NCBI GenBank assembly: GCA_035308565.1
Contig: DATGGK010000055.1
Location: 1-64,000, forward strand
Source of the DNA: JANXLS01 sp035308565
GTDB taxonomy: Bacteria; Planctomycetota; SZUA-567; H5-PLA8
Length of the DNA: 64,000 bases
Direction of reading: 5' to 3'
Positions 32,801 to 40,614 of the stretch are shown here, piece after piece. The notes below the pieces were generated by a model. That model ran no database searches. It saw nothing but the letters and a program-made list of their open reading frames with translations, and was not told the DNA's origin. A program made the position numbers and the translations under genes. The stretch's first letter is position 1. Every line of letters starts with the position of its first letter.

Positions 32801-35157
32801 CTGGCAATGGAGCACTGACCGTCACTGAGGATTTGCCGCAGAACGGCACGCTGTCCGCGACGGATGCGGACAACGATGCGCTGACTTATTCGGTCGTCTC
32901 GCAGCCGGCGAAAGGCAGCGTCACGATCACGAATGCCGCGACCGGCGCCTACACCTACACGCCGGCGCTGTACGTCAACGGTTCGGATTCGTTCACGTTC
33001 AAAGCCAACGACGGCAACATCGATTCGGCGCCAGCGACGATCAGCGTGACGATCACGCCGGTCAATCATGCGCCGACCGCTCAGAACGGGACGCTCAATG
33101 TCAACGAAGACAGCTTCGCGCAAGGGACGCTGCAAGCCGCCGACGTCGATAACGACGCGCTGCTCTATTCCGTTGTGACGCAGCCGTCTTATGGCGCAGT
33201 GACGATTGTGGATTCGGCCACGGGCGCGTACAAGTACACGCCGAACGCGTTGTATTTTGGTTCGGATACGTTCTCGTTCAAAGTCAACGACGGCACTGTC
33301 GATTCGAACACGGCGAGCGTGTCGGTTACGGTGGCGCACGTCAATCATGCGCCGACCGCGCAGGACGGCACGCTCAACGTCAACGAAGACAGTTTTGCCA
33401 CGGGGGCGCTCCTTGCATCCGATCTCGACAACGATGCGCTGACGTTCTCGATAGTTTCGCAGCCGGCGAATGGCGGCGTGACGATTACGAATACCGCCAC
33501 GGGCGCGTTCACCTTCACGCCCAATTCGTTGTATTACGGCTCCGATTCGTTCACGTTCAAAGTCAACGACGGCACGGTGGATTCGAACACGGCCACACTG
33601 TCGGTGACGGTGGCGCACGTCAATCATGCGCCGGTCGCGCAGGCGGGCACGATCAATGTCAACGAGAACGAGTCCGTGCAAAGCACGCTGAGCGCTACCG
33701 ATTTGGACAACGATACGCTCACATTTTCGATTGTCACGCAGCCCTCAAGCGGCACGCTCACGTTGCTGAATGCCGCGACGGGCGCGTACAGTTACGTGCC
33801 AGTGCTGCATTTCAGCGGTTCGGACAGCTTCACGTTCAAAGTCAACGATGGCACCGCCGATTCGAACGCGGCGGCGATTTCGATCAGCGTCGCGGCGTTT
33901 AACCACGCGCCGGCCGCGCCGAATCAAACCATCACGACGCTCGATTCGCAAAGCGTTACCGGGACGGTGGCGGCCGCGGACATCGACGGCGACACGCTGA
34001 CCTATCGCATCGTGACGAACGGATCGAAAGGCAGCGCGGTCATCGACCCGGCCACGGGCGCGTTTACGTACACGCCCAGCGGCGGGACTGGCACGGATTC
34101 GTTCACGGTCGTGGCCAACGACGGAACAGCCGATTCCGCGCCGGTGACGATTACGGTGACGCTGCAACCCACGCCCGTCGCGGTCACGTCAACGGGAAGC
34201 GTGTCGAGCAACGTGAACGAGAATTTCAACTTCGCGCTGAGCGCCAGCGGCACGGCGCCGATTCAATTCAGCGTGACCGGTTTGCCGCCGGGATTGACTC
34301 TCACCGGCAACACGATCACGGGCATGCCGACGGCATCCGGCGTGTACAGCGTCGTGGTCACGGCGGCCAACGTTGGCGGAACGCAAACACAAAATCTGAC
34401 CATCACCATCGTCAACACCGGCGGGCCGGGCAATCAGCCGCCGCACATCGTCTCGGGGCCGAGCGTGTCGAAGAATCCGGCGACGGTGAACGAAGCCGTG
34501 ACGTTCAGCGCCGTGGCGACCGACGCCAACAACGACCAACTCACCTTCACGTGGGATTTTGGCGATGGCACGACGGGAGTTGGCGAGCAGATTCCACACA
34601 CGTACAGCGTGCCGGGCACGAACGTCGTTACGCTGACCGTGAGCGACGGAGCGGCAAGCGATGCGCACACGATTCTCGTCGCAGTGAACGACGCCGGCAT
34701 TGTCGCATCAACGTCGCTGACAGTATTGAAGGCGCAGTTGGGATTCAACTTCATCAAACCCGGCAGCGCGAACGACAAACTGGCCTTCACGGGTCTTGTG
34801 CCAGTGGTTGCGGGAAGCAAGACGGCGGGCGTGGGCGCAACCGTGTGGGTGGGCGCGAAATCGTATGCGATCACGCTGGATGCGCACGGCAAGGGCGGCA
34901 ACCCGCAATTCGGGCTGAAGTTCTCCTATGTTAAAAATGGCGCGTTCGCCGGCAGTGTGGCGCCGTTCATCTTCACCGTGAAAAAGCAGGCGTTGTTCAG
35001 CGCGCTGCAGGAGTTCGGATTCGTGGACGCCAACGTGAATGCGCTGCCGGTGACGCTGCCGGTCGCGCTGACAATCGGGGGTGAGTCGTTCACCGCGACA
35101 GTGCCGCTGATGTATACCGCGAAGAAGGGGAAAACCGGAACCGCGCGCAGCCGGTAA
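26836..35157 (+). CDS. Secreted multidomain CotH-kinase / lamin-tail-domain protein
   Basis: This 2773-aa protein has a signal peptide (to about 21), then in order: PA14 (30-180); a chitobiase C-terminal-like domain (185-270); a pre-peptidase-type beta domain (275-405); Calx-beta (410-520); a second chitobiase-like domain (525-610); CotH kinase (about 645-960, with CGIRIRGGYSRNPGNPKHAF and YGLYIDG-like YHLYIDGIYWGLYNSDER); a third chitobiase-like domain; three lamin-tail domains (about 1170-1650, each starting near VxEIMYN or VFSEVMYQP); two FN3 domains; a cohesin-like domain (about 1848-1985); five cadherin-like repeats (1990-2445); a putative Ig domain; and PKD (2540-2620). CotH proteins phosphorylate secreted proteins in Bacillus; the substrate here is unknown. 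No C-terminal sorting tag is recognised. It is divergent from the LuxR-type gene. The start lacks a strong ribosome site. Confidence 0.85.
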   Translation: MANIRTGVILALACTAAQLFGQTPAEYPSGALQSQGLLYKFYTNTSTDGTLPTPTPTAMEALTATSSGVVSNFLLDPRGSVTTNFSFEYTGYVNIPTAGVWTFATNSDDGTVLYISGIQVVANNYSQGATRRSGTIDIGAGLHAIKVQYGQGGGAYSLAVTYIGPAGSSVPSEVAIPNTALYYIPPTATPTISPANNKIGTPTFQMSLADTTPGAAMYYTTNGTTPTTASTLYTGPVTLSIPVTVNAIAKAANYDNSFVATTSFVTSAAPANDNFANAVNLGSSMPLTVNGTNLNATWEAGEPNHGNGDGQSSIWYKWIAPSTGSVYISTAGSAFDTTLAVYTGTAVNALTLVGQNDDAIGDNPNPGTGSTSLVAIQAAAGTTYYIAIDGLQGAQGNTTLSISAGAVLSVVATTPNASETGPVSGVFTITRTGNTSAAFYCNFSLDGTAIKSIDYLRPVDDFIAFSAGQTSATVTITPVDNFMYQGPVTVVLSFLPSDYFEVNPAQATATVTIADNETATSGTVKDTSFSVKRGFYTAPIDVAITTATAGASIRYTLDGTMPTPVYGIVYTGPIHITGTTTLRAMAYKAGMNPTNVDTQTYLYTADIITQCPTGAAPNANWPAAGTIPPVGQTINYGMDPNIVNNAEWSGTIQNDLKTIPSFCVSMKLGDLFDSTTGIYANPSGDSFVWERPCALELVDPNNSANNWGELCGIRIRGGYSRNPGNPKHAFRIFFRSDYNKGTLQQPIFGPPPAQQKIDAFDIRCDQNYSWSFEGNRAQECFMRDNFSRDSQLAISGFGCRGDYYHLYIDGIYWGLYNSDERGEQGWAANYFGGNKADYDIIKSQTDTGYTIFASNGDMNAWNRLWKACKDGLSTNAAYYKIQGKNPDGTPNPTYENLLEIDDLIDYMLVIYYGGNLDSPISQFLNNQEPNNFFGQRNRNGNAGFRFTIHDAEHTLLDVNANRLGPWPAGDTVQYSNPQWMFQQCEVNAEFRMRVADHMRKHFFNGGAFTPAPCIARFNARKAQLDRAVVGESARWGDSKTTPACTRDDWVAACNTVLNNFFPGRTQVVINQFIAAGLYPSLSAPNYSQYGGNITSGFVCTISNPNATGTIYYTTDGSDPRKVGGSINSTAVAGGTVSKNVTMNGTVTLRARIYDGTNWSALQDNTFTAPQDFSTLKVTEIMYNPPDFDGVDGQQFEFIELKNTGSVALNLSGAQFTSGIVYTFPSGAVINPGQFIVLASNPQQFAIKYPGITPYAAYSGQLSNSGGTITLQYSTGATIFSFSYNDAAPWPVVADGLGFSLVPKEGAVSAGYGDYNYWRASTNMGGSPGADDPASTFGKVLINEALTHVTPPAQEYIELYNAGTTTVDISGWYLTDDRHTPQKFKIPSGTILNANSYIYFTDAQYNPTPGVGTSFALDSHGEEVFVFSADSTGALTGYSHGFTFGAAQNPVAFGRYTISTGADQFVRQASNTPGQVNSGPAVGPLVFSEVMYQPAAGGDQFIEILNITNSPVPLYDPANPANTWLIDGIGFTFPQNITVAANGLFLVTGIDPTVFRAKYSVPAGIPIYGPWTGTLSTSGEHIELQKPDNPDPVQGGGVYVPYVAVEALDYANTAPWPLEAAGTGPSLVRINPLTYSNDPINWKKSSTNGGSPGTSDQLIPSAPANLAAAVQSYKTINLTWTATSGNETSFTLQRSLDGTNWSSLNPLGANVTFFQDTGLTASTQFYYRVYASNSFGDSGFSNVVTASTPAPPPPNAPTVLVAITMTQSKLRLEWSDGSDNEDGFKVERSQDGINNWTEIGSTPTDTTVYYEQNLAPNTIYYYRVRAFNAYGYSAYTNVAQGSTEAPRFVKGHTNGNFIRGHKASVFVDLDSPGNEQTIAFSLNYNTVLLANPVVLPAAGIGSNVTITPNLAGAAVGVTVGFNDGSTFPVGVKGLVEIRFDALITGTASSSTAIFGDTPTARAILDASGQPMEGSTVDIPLTFVPNSTPVAGNGALTVTEDLPQNGTLSATDADNDALTYSVVSQPAKGSVTITNAATGAYTYTPALYVNGSDSFTFKANDGNIDSAPATISVTITPVNHAPTAQNGTLNVNEDSFAQGTLQAADVDNDALLYSVVTQPSYGAVTIVDSATGAYKYTPNALYFGSDTFSFKVNDGTVDSNTASVSVTVAHVNHAPTAQDGTLNVNEDSFATGALLASDLDNDALTFSIVSQPANGGVTITNTATGAFTFTPNSLYYGSDSFTFKVNDGTVDSNTATLSVTVAHVNHAPVAQAGTINVNENESVQSTLSATDLDNDTLTFSIVTQPSSGTLTLLNAATGAYSYVPVLHFSGSDSFTFKVNDGTADSNAAAISISVAAFNHAPAAPNQTITTLDSQSVTGTVAAADIDGDTLTYRIVTNGSKGSAVIDPATGAFTYTPSGGTGTDSFTVVANDGTADSAPVTITVTLQPTPVAVTSTGSVSSNVNENFNFALSASGTAPIQFSVTGLPPGLTLTGNTITGMPTASGVYSVVVTAANVGGTQTQNLTITIVNTGGPGNQPPHIVSGPSVSKNPATVNEAVTFSAVATDANNDQLTFTWDFGDGTTGVGEQIPHTYSVPGTNVVTLTVSDGAASDAHTILVAVNDAGIVASTSLTVLKAQLGFNFIKPGSANDKLAFTGLVPVVAGSKTAGVGATVWVGAKSYAITLDAHGKGGNPQFGLKFSYVKNGAFAGSVAPFIFTVKKQALFSALQEFGFVDANVNALPVTLPVALTIGGESFTATVPLMYTAKKGKTGTARSR

Positions 35158-35196
35158 CGGCGGAATTCAAAACTCAGAATTTAAAGTTCAAAATTC

Positions 35197-35278
35197 GGCT
35201 CATGGGGCGAAGCAAGTGAAGGCGTGATAAGAGTTTCACGCGCATGTTGTGACTTTCACTCAATTTGCCCCATGAGCC
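35197..35278. repeat. Nested inverted repeat between convergent genes
   Basis: GGCTCATGGGGC (35197-35208) pairs perfectly with GCCCCATGAGCC (35267-35278). Inside are further pairable strings (AGTGAA with TTCACT, CGTG with CACG), which would give a long branched hairpin. It follows the CotH stop by 40 bases and precedes the end of the convergent AhbA/B-like gene. It could be a bidirectional terminator, a structured RNA or a composite palindromic repeat; the sequence alone does not decide. Confidence 0.55.
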
Positions 35279-35308
35279 CAAAATTCAAGATCAATGCTGT
35301 CCAAAATG

Positions 35309-35338
35309 GGCGCGCGAAGCGCCAAGCCCTGAAAGGGC
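35309..35338. repeat. Paired small hairpins (dispersed palindromic repeat)
   Basis: GGCGC/GCGCC (35309-35323) and GCCCT-GAA-AGGGC (35326-35338) lie side by side. A close relative of the second (AGCCCTGAAGGGGCG) is in the island at 59773-60005, which suggests a dispersed family. Confidence 0.55.
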
Positions 35339-35443
35339 GTCACATAGATTCGCGATTTCGTGTTCGATTTGCCCATGATTTTACAATCGTTTTGGTCAAG
35401 ACTGATTCAAGATTCAAACGCGTCAACTTGAATTTGAATCCAT

Positions 35444-36505
35444 TTATTGATAGCGGCTGGCGTCGATGCCGTTTTGCTTTTCCCACGCTTCGATTTCGCC
35501 CGTGAAATAGAGCAGGCGAATCTTCTTGTACTCCTTGTACGAATACAGAATCGCGTAGTCGGGGACGCCGGTCTGTTTCGACAATCCGGCGAGGTATTCG
35601 TCGCACGACGCGACTTTCTGGCTGTGGACCATCGTGAAGACGTTGAAGCGCCAGTCAGGATATTGCGGGCGCAGGTAGCAGTGCGTGATGGGGCCTTGCG
35701 TGCCGAAGAACATGCCGACTTCTTCGACGCGTTCCTTGGGCACGTTCCAGACGCCCATGCCGTTGGCGCGGAAGCCCGCGTGGCGGTGGTTCATGATGCC
35801 GGCGACGCGCCTCATGCGGCCGACTTTGATGAATTCGCGGCACCAGTCGAACATTTCGTCCACGGTTGTGCCGAGTTTTTCGGCGATGGGCGCATAAGGA
35901 TCGGGGCGGACTTCCATGTCGTTTTGAAGCGCGAGCACGTAGCGGATGTCTTTTTCGGTGAGCGGCGGTTTTTCGAGGTTGCGCTGCTTTTCGGAGTACA
36001 TCGGGCTATCGTCGTCGAGGCCCATTTTTTTGGCCTGCCCGCCGGTCATGTCGATTTTCATGCCGATTTTGAACAAGCGCAACGTGGGCATGAGACGAAT
36101 GGATTGCGCGCCGCTGAGTTTTTGCAGCACGTCCATGTGCGCCTGCATGCGCTCGGGATTTTCGCCGGGCACGGCGATGGTGAACCAGATGCTGAAATCG
36201 TGTTTGCGCGCATAATTGTGCGAGACGCCGGGATGCTGGTTAAGCACTTCGGCCACGTCGTCTGCTTTTCCTTCGGGCGCCTTGCACGCGACCAAACTGG
36301 ATTGCCAGCCGAGGCTGCGCGTGTCGAAGATCGTGGAGATTTGGCGCAGGATTTTTTGCGCTTTCAAGGTGCGCACTCGTTCGAGCACCTCGTCTTCGGA
36401 CGCGCCGATTTTTTCGCCGAGCGCTTTGAAGGGGCGCTCAACGAGCGGAAGTTCGTCCTGGATGACGTTGAGGAGCAGTTTGGATTTTTCGTCGAGTTCG
36501 GGCAT
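35444..36505 (-). CDS. Fused two-module Lrp/AsnC-like protein, AhbA/AhbB siroheme decarboxylase type
   Basis: The product (353 aa from ATG 36505; a longer frame to 36604 adds non-conserved residues) has two successive winged-helix plus AsnC-effector units. The first is at about residues 1-170 (LDEKSKLLLNVIQDELPL..., HNYARKHDFSIWFTI). The second starts near 180 (LTEKDIRYVLALQNDMEV..., MRRVAGIMNHRHAGFRANGMGVWNV, CYLRPQYPDWRFNVFTMVH). This matches the siroheme decarboxylase subunits AhbA and AhbB, which convert siroheme to 12,18-didecarboxysiroheme in the alternative heme pathway; usually they are separate polypeptides, here fused. A DNA-binding regulator role cannot be excluded. No other heme genes are adjacent, although two heme-motif proteins lie in the window. 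Confidence 0.75.
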   Translation of the reverse strand: MPELDEKSKLLLNVIQDELPLVERPFKALGEKIGASEDEVLERVRTLKAQKILRQISTIFDTRSLGWQSSLVACKAPEGKADDVAEVLNQHPGVSHNYARKHDFSIWFTIAVPGENPERMQAHMDVLQKLSGAQSIRLMPTLRLFKIGMKIDMTGGQAKKMGLDDDSPMYSEKQRNLEKPPLTEKDIRYVLALQNDMEVRPDPYAPIAEKLGTTVDEMFDWCREFIKVGRMRRVAGIMNHRHAGFRANGMGVWNVPKERVEEVGMFFGTQGPITHCYLRPQYPDWRFNVFTMVHSQKVASCDEYLAGLSKQTGVPDYAILYSYKEYKKIRLLYFTGEIEAWEKQNGIDASRYQ

Positions 36506-36686
36506 GGGAGCAGGTCCTGAAAATGGTTGCGGTGCGAATAACTCTGAGCATGCATGATACGACAAAGTATCAAAAATCACAAGGGAGTGCTTTCGCACCG
36601 CCATTCAAAGCCATATGCTCATGAGTGTGTGTTGAATGAAGTCAAGCGCGACTCAGCCGTCTAATGCTCAGGAGAGAGACGACAAA

Positions 36687-37385
36687 ATGTTTTTCGATCC
36701 GATGTATCTGTTGATGGTGGCCCCCGCGATTTTGCTGGGGATGTGGGCGCAGTGGCGCGTGCATTCGGCGTACAGCGCGGCGAGCGAGATCGTACCCGCA
36801 AGCGGCTTGAGCGGCGCGGAAGCGGCGGCGGTGATTTTGCGGCATTCGGGCGTGCCGGGTGTGGAGGTCGATCAGACTGACGGATTTCTCTCGGACCATT
36901 ACGATCCGCGCGCGAAAGTGCTGCGGCTAAGCCCCGACGTTTACAACGGTCGGACTCTGGCGGCGCTGGGAATCGCGGCACACGAAGCCGGGCACGCATT
37001 GCAGGACGGCGAACGCTATCCGCTGCTGGCAATGCGCAACGGGCTGGTGCCGCTGGCGTCGGTGGGCGGGAATCTGTCGTGGATTTTGCTGATTCTGGGA
37101 TTCGTGCTGCACAGCTTCAATTTGGTGCTGGTGGGCATCGCGGCGTTTTCGATGACGGTGATTTTTCAGCTCATTAATTTGCCGGTGGAATTCGACGCGA
37201 GCGCGCGGGCGAAACGGCTGCTGCCGCAGCTTGGGTTGATCACGGCGGAAGAGAAGAAGCCCGTGGCGCGCGTGTTGTCGGCGGCGGCGCTGACGTATGT
37301 GGCGGCGACACTGATGAGCGCGCTGCAGTTGTTGTATTTTTTGATGCAGGCGGGGTTGTTGGGCGGGCGAAGGCGGAACGATTAG
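36687..37385 (+). CDS. YugP-type membrane zinc metallopeptidase
   Basis: A 232-aa membrane protein of the Zn-peptidase family typified by Bacillus YugP. The zinc motif HEAGH (in GIAAHEAGHALQDG) is present. There is an N-terminal membrane segment (MYLLMVAPAILLGMWAQW), a hydrophobic pair in the middle (LSWILLILGFVLHSFNLVLVGIAAFSMTVIF) and a C-terminal segment (YVAATLMSALQLLYFLMQAGLL). ATG 36687 is chosen over 36636 because AGGAG (36670-36674) precedes it and the length then fits the family. Physiological substrate unknown. It is divergent from the AhbA/B-like gene, so the two share a short promoter region. Confidence 0.88.
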   Translation: MFFDPMYLLMVAPAILLGMWAQWRVHSAYSAASEIVPASGLSGAEAAAVILRHSGVPGVEVDQTDGFLSDHYDPRAKVLRLSPDVYNGRTLAALGIAAHEAGHALQDGERYPLLAMRNGLVPLASVGGNLSWILLILGFVLHSFNLVLVGIAAFSMTVIFQLINLPVEFDASARAKRLLPQLGLITAEEKKPVARVLSAAALTYVAATLMSALQLLYFLMQAGLLGGRRRND

Positions 37386-37495
37386 GACACGCGAATTTCT
37401 TGAACAACGAATCGCGCGAATTTTCACGAAGGAAACGTCGCTCTAAACTGCCAGCGAGAGTTTTTCTTTTATTTAATCGCGCTGTTCCGATGCGG

Positions 37496-37512
37496 GCCGG
37501 CTGGAAGCCGGC
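37496..37512. repeat. Palindromic repeat GCCGGC-loop-GCCGGC
   Basis: Six-base arms GCCGGC flank TGGAA. The core GCCGGCTGGA also occurs at 10249-10258. It sits between the YugP-like gene and the end of the convergent DUF4340 gene and could act as a terminator-like stem for either. Confidence 0.6.
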
Positions 37513-37532
37513 GCTCCGATCGAAAGCCCTTG

Positions 37533-38792
37533 TTACTTTTTCTCCGGCGGCGGAATGTCTTTCTTCTCGGGCGGAGCTGGGATGGTTGCGGGCTTTTCGG
37601 GCAACTTCGCTGGCGGCGGCGCGGGGATTACGGGCGGCACCGGTTTAATCTGCGGCGGCGGATTCTGATTCGTCGTCGGCGGAGTCACGGGCGGCGTGGA
37701 CGGCGTCTCCTCCTTCTTCTCTTCCTTCGCCTTCAATTCATCCGTCTTCACGCAGGTTTCGTAGACGTACTTGTACACTTTGTACGCGTCCGCTTTTCCG
37801 GCCACGCTCATCAACACCGGCGGGTCGGAGTTCTTTTCCTTGTCCGCGGCATCGACTTCGGCGTCGATCGGAATCGTCTTCACTTCATTCCCGTGCATGA
37901 TGACTTTCTTGCCGAACGTCACCAGCCGTTCCGTGCCGTCTTTCAAGCGAATCGCGACTTTCGCCGCGGGTTTGTCGAAGCCGGTTTCTTTTTCCGGCAC
38001 GTCGTCGGCGTAATCCTTGGCGTTAAGATTCAAGATTTGCGAAATGACGTTGCGCACTTTTCCTTCGTCCGCCGCCGCGCCTTCCGGCTCGGTGAGCCAC
38101 CAGACGGGCTTCTCGTCTTTGCCGATTTCCTGTTTGGGCGCAACGGGTCCTTTTCCCGGAATGACTTTTTGGACGCGCGTGATGTCGTTGCCTTTCTTGA
38201 TGATGACTTCGATCGCATCGTCGATGTTGTCGGTGAAGATCTTCAAGTCGTAGAACATCGACACGTCAAGTTTCCAGACCGAGTTGACCTCCTTGACGTT
38301 GACGCTATCGAGGAGATTCTTATCGACTTCGAGCACCGGCCCTTCGGGAGTGCGTTGCGCGCAGCACTCGCCGTAGCCCATCGCTTTGCCGAGGTACACG
38401 GTGCTCTTGCCCGTTTCGCGTTCAAGCGTGACTTCGGTGCGTTTCTCGGGATTCAAATCGAAATCCGCCAGGTTTTTGCCCGAACGCGAACCCGTGGTCT
38501 TGGCATCCTTCAAGGCGTTGAGCATCTCAGTGACGCGGCTGGCGAGCGCCGCGCGGTTCTTGTTCAGCGGCAAGGTCCAGGCCTTGTCTTTCTTCTTCAA
38601 TTCAATCGTCTGGTCGCCGCGTTTGAGCGTGACGGTGTGCACGGCGTCCGGGCTGAAGTCGCTCATCAGCGGACCGCGTTCTTTTTCGCTGGGCTGCTCT
38701 TTGAGCCGGTCCGGCTGAACAAAGAAATAGCCCAGCACGAGGAGCAGGCAGACGACCAGCAAAACCAGCAGTTGCGTCAACTTAGTGTTCAT
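37533..38792 (-). CDS. DUF4340-domain membrane-anchored protein of the Gld-like ABC operon
   Basis: A 419-aa protein with one N-terminal membrane anchor (LTQLLVLLVVCLLLVLGYFFV), a periplasmic DUF4340 body (about residues 40-310, with VHTVTLKRGDQTIELKKKD and two repeated beta-rich halves), and a Pro/Lys-rich tail after about 345. DUF4340 proteins commonly follow GldG-like genes. Its start overlaps the end of the GldG-like gene by four bases (ATGA type), so the two are probably translated together. Function unknown; it probably assists the transporter or its periplasmic partner. Confidence 0.85.
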   Translation of the reverse strand: MNTKLTQLLVLLVVCLLLVLGYFFVQPDRLKEQPSEKERGPLMSDFSPDAVHTVTLKRGDQTIELKKKDKAWTLPLNKNRAALASRVTEMLNALKDAKTTGSRSGKNLADFDLNPEKRTEVTLERETGKSTVYLGKAMGYGECCAQRTPEGPVLEVDKNLLDSVNVKEVNSVWKLDVSMFYDLKIFTDNIDDAIEVIIKKGNDITRVQKVIPGKGPVAPKQEIGKDEKPVWWLTEPEGAAADEGKVRNVISQILNLNAKDYADDVPEKETGFDKPAAKVAIRLKDGTERLVTFGKKVIMHGNEVKTIPIDAEVDAADKEKNSDPPVLMSVAGKADAYKVYKYVYETCVKTDELKAKEEKKEETPSTPPVTPPTTNQNPPPQIKPVPPVIPAPPPAKLPEKPATIPAPPEKKDIPPPEKK

Positions 38793-40612
38793 TTGGAGAA
38801 ACTCGAAGGTCCAGTGGTTTCAGCGTAATTACGTTCGTAGCGAAGTTGGTTCACGCGGCGGAAGACAAAATAGTAAACGGCCAGAATCAAAGTCAACAGC
38901 GGCACTCCGGCAATCAGCAGCACATTCCAAAAATCGCGCATTTCCTTGTGCTTGTCGCCCGTTAGTCCCGATATCGTGCGCGTTTCATAGCGCCGCGCGC
39001 GCAGCTTGACCAAGTCGTCGCCCAGGCTGATGCTCTCGGAAATGTTCGCCAGCAATTGCGCGTTGCTCTGCATAAATCGGCTGAGCTGCTGGTTGGTCAG
39101 GTAATCAAAGTTGAACGCATCCGGCGCCGTGCAGATCACCAGCGTGCCCTCTTGCAAGCTCGCGCTTGCCGTTTCGCTGGATGGCTTCTTGTCTTTATCT
39201 TTATCCTTGTCTTTGTCTTTATCGTCAGCGGATGTGGCCCATTGAGGCGCCGGTTTGCCGGCAAACGGGAATGGGAATTGGCCTTTGATCATGGCGAAGA
39301 CGGTCTTCGACGACACGTAGTTGTGCGTCTTCGTTTCGCCTTCCTTGTCGAGTTCCAATTCCGGCTTCATGTCCTCGCGAAAAGGGACCACCCAGGTCTG
39401 GTTGGTGGTGCGCGCCAGGCGCGACACATTCATCTTCGCGCCGGCCAGAAGTTTGTCATCCAGAATCAACTCCGACGCATGCGGCATGACGAGATTGGGC
39501 ATCAAGCGCGTCAGCACCGATTCCTGATCGATGTATTCCGGCAGAATTCTCAGGAAAAACGGATCCTCAATTTTTTGCATGACTTCCCCGGTGAAGGGGT
39601 TGACAAAGGTCTGCTCCAAATGCGATTTGTCCGCAATGAAATCCTGTCCCATCGAAATGCCGATTTCCTTGAGATAATCCTCAAGCCCCGACGACATCTT
39701 CTCCGCGCGCAGCGTGCCGAATTCCGCCGTCGCCTTATAGGCCGCTTCCACGTACAAAATCGACCCGCCTTCGGCCAGGTATTTGATGACTTCGTAGCGC
39801 TGCCGGTCGTTCAAATCCTTCGGGCGCATCAACACCAGCAGCCGCGTGCCCTTCGGAATGGAATTGTTCTCGGTTAAATCGATCGCTTTCACTTCGAATC
39901 GCTTGGGATCGAAGCCCTGCTGCGCGAGCCAGTCGAAGGGCCCAGGGCGCGGGCGCTGTCCCTGCATCTGCGGGTGCTCCGCCTTTGGCGCATCGACCGC
40001 CACAATCGGCTTGGCGCTCAGCGTCCACGGGATCAGCTTCGGGGCCAGCTCAACTTCGAGATCGTCGGCATAGATGATTTTTGGGATGTACTCAGCCTCT
40101 TTGTCCTTATAAGTGATCTTCAAGCCGCTGTAGAGTTTCGAGAAACTCATCTCGCTTTGCTTGCTCTCGTTGATCTGAATCGCGAATCCCTTCTGGTCCA
40201 ATTCCTTCACCAGCTCCGCGTCCTCCATGTTCACGTCCACAACTTCGACATCGATTTTGCCGCCCGATGCGTTTTTGATTTCGTTGAGCTTGTCGATCAA
40301 ATCGCGCTTCATCGGCACAAACTGCTGGACCGTTGAAAACACGTAGTACGTGATCTTCGCCTGATCGTCGAGCTTGCTGATGATGTGCTTCATTTCGGGG
40401 CTGACGCTGTATTTCCGTTCGGCGGTCAAGTCAAAGCGGCGCGGAAACTTGTCCGCCATCAAATTAACCAGAATCGCCACAAGCACCGCCACGCCGCCCA
40501 TGCCCCACAGGACCGCGTCGCGTTTGAAAAACGCCGCCGGGTCGCCGTAGATGATCAGCGGAATCAGGCACGCGGCCAGCAGCACCACCGCGCAAATAAG
40601 GACGTACAGCAT
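38789..40612 (-). CDS. GldG-like ABC transporter auxiliary protein
   Basis: This 607-aa protein has two N-terminal membrane segments (LICAVVLLAACLIPLIIYG; GMGGVAVLVAILVNLMA), a large extracytoplasmic domain of the ABC_transp_aux/GldG family (about residues 60-540, with RRFDLTAERKYSVSPEMKHIISKLDD and DLNDRQRYEVIKYLAEGGSIL), and a C-terminal membrane segment (LLIAGVPLLTLILAVYYFVFRR). In Flavobacterium GldG works with GldA and GldF in gliding; in this phylum the set occurs without gliding and its cargo is unknown. An unusual Lys-Asp run near residues 463-474 is encoded by a hexanucleotide-like repeat. The gene lies two bases after the GldF-like permease gene. Confidence 0.87.
   Translation of the reverse strand: MLYVLICAVVLLAACLIPLIIYGDPAAFFKRDAVLWGMGGVAVLVAILVNLMADKFPRRFDLTAERKYSVSPEMKHIISKLDDQAKITYYVFSTVQQFVPMKRDLIDKLNEIKNASGGKIDVEVVDVNMEDAELVKELDQKGFAIQINESKQSEMSFSKLYSGLKITYKDKEAEYIPKIIYADDLEVELAPKLIPWTLSAKPIVAVDAPKAEHPQMQGQRPRPGPFDWLAQQGFDPKRFEVKAIDLTENNSIPKGTRLLVLMRPKDLNDRQRYEVIKYLAEGGSILYVEAAYKATAEFGTLRAEKMSSGLEDYLKEIGISMGQDFIADKSHLEQTFVNPFTGEVMQKIEDPFFLRILPEYIDQESVLTRLMPNLVMPHASELILDDKLLAGAKMNVSRLARTTNQTWVVPFREDMKPELELDKEGETKTHNYVSSKTVFAMIKGQFPFPFAGKPAPQWATSADDKDKDKDKDKDKKPSSETASASLQEGTLVICTAPDAFNFDYLTNQQLSRFMQSNAQLLANISESISLGDDLVKLRARRYETRTISGLTGDKHKEMRDFWNVLLIAGVPLLTLILAVYYFVFRRVNQLRYERNYAETTGPSSFSK
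39191..39228 (-). repeat. Hexanucleotide-like microsatellite encoding a Lys-Asp run
   Basis: Near-perfect GTCTTT/ATCTTT units on the plus strand encode D-D-K-D-K-D-K-D-K-D-K-D-K-K in the GldG-like protein. Unit length is two codons, so changes in copy number would keep the frame. Confidence 0.7.
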
Positions 40613-40614
40613 GA

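Noticed and set aside
30730..33681. 983-codon minus-strand frame inside the CotH gene
   Set aside because: Arg/His-rich, no motif, antisense to well-defined lamin-tail and FN3 domains.
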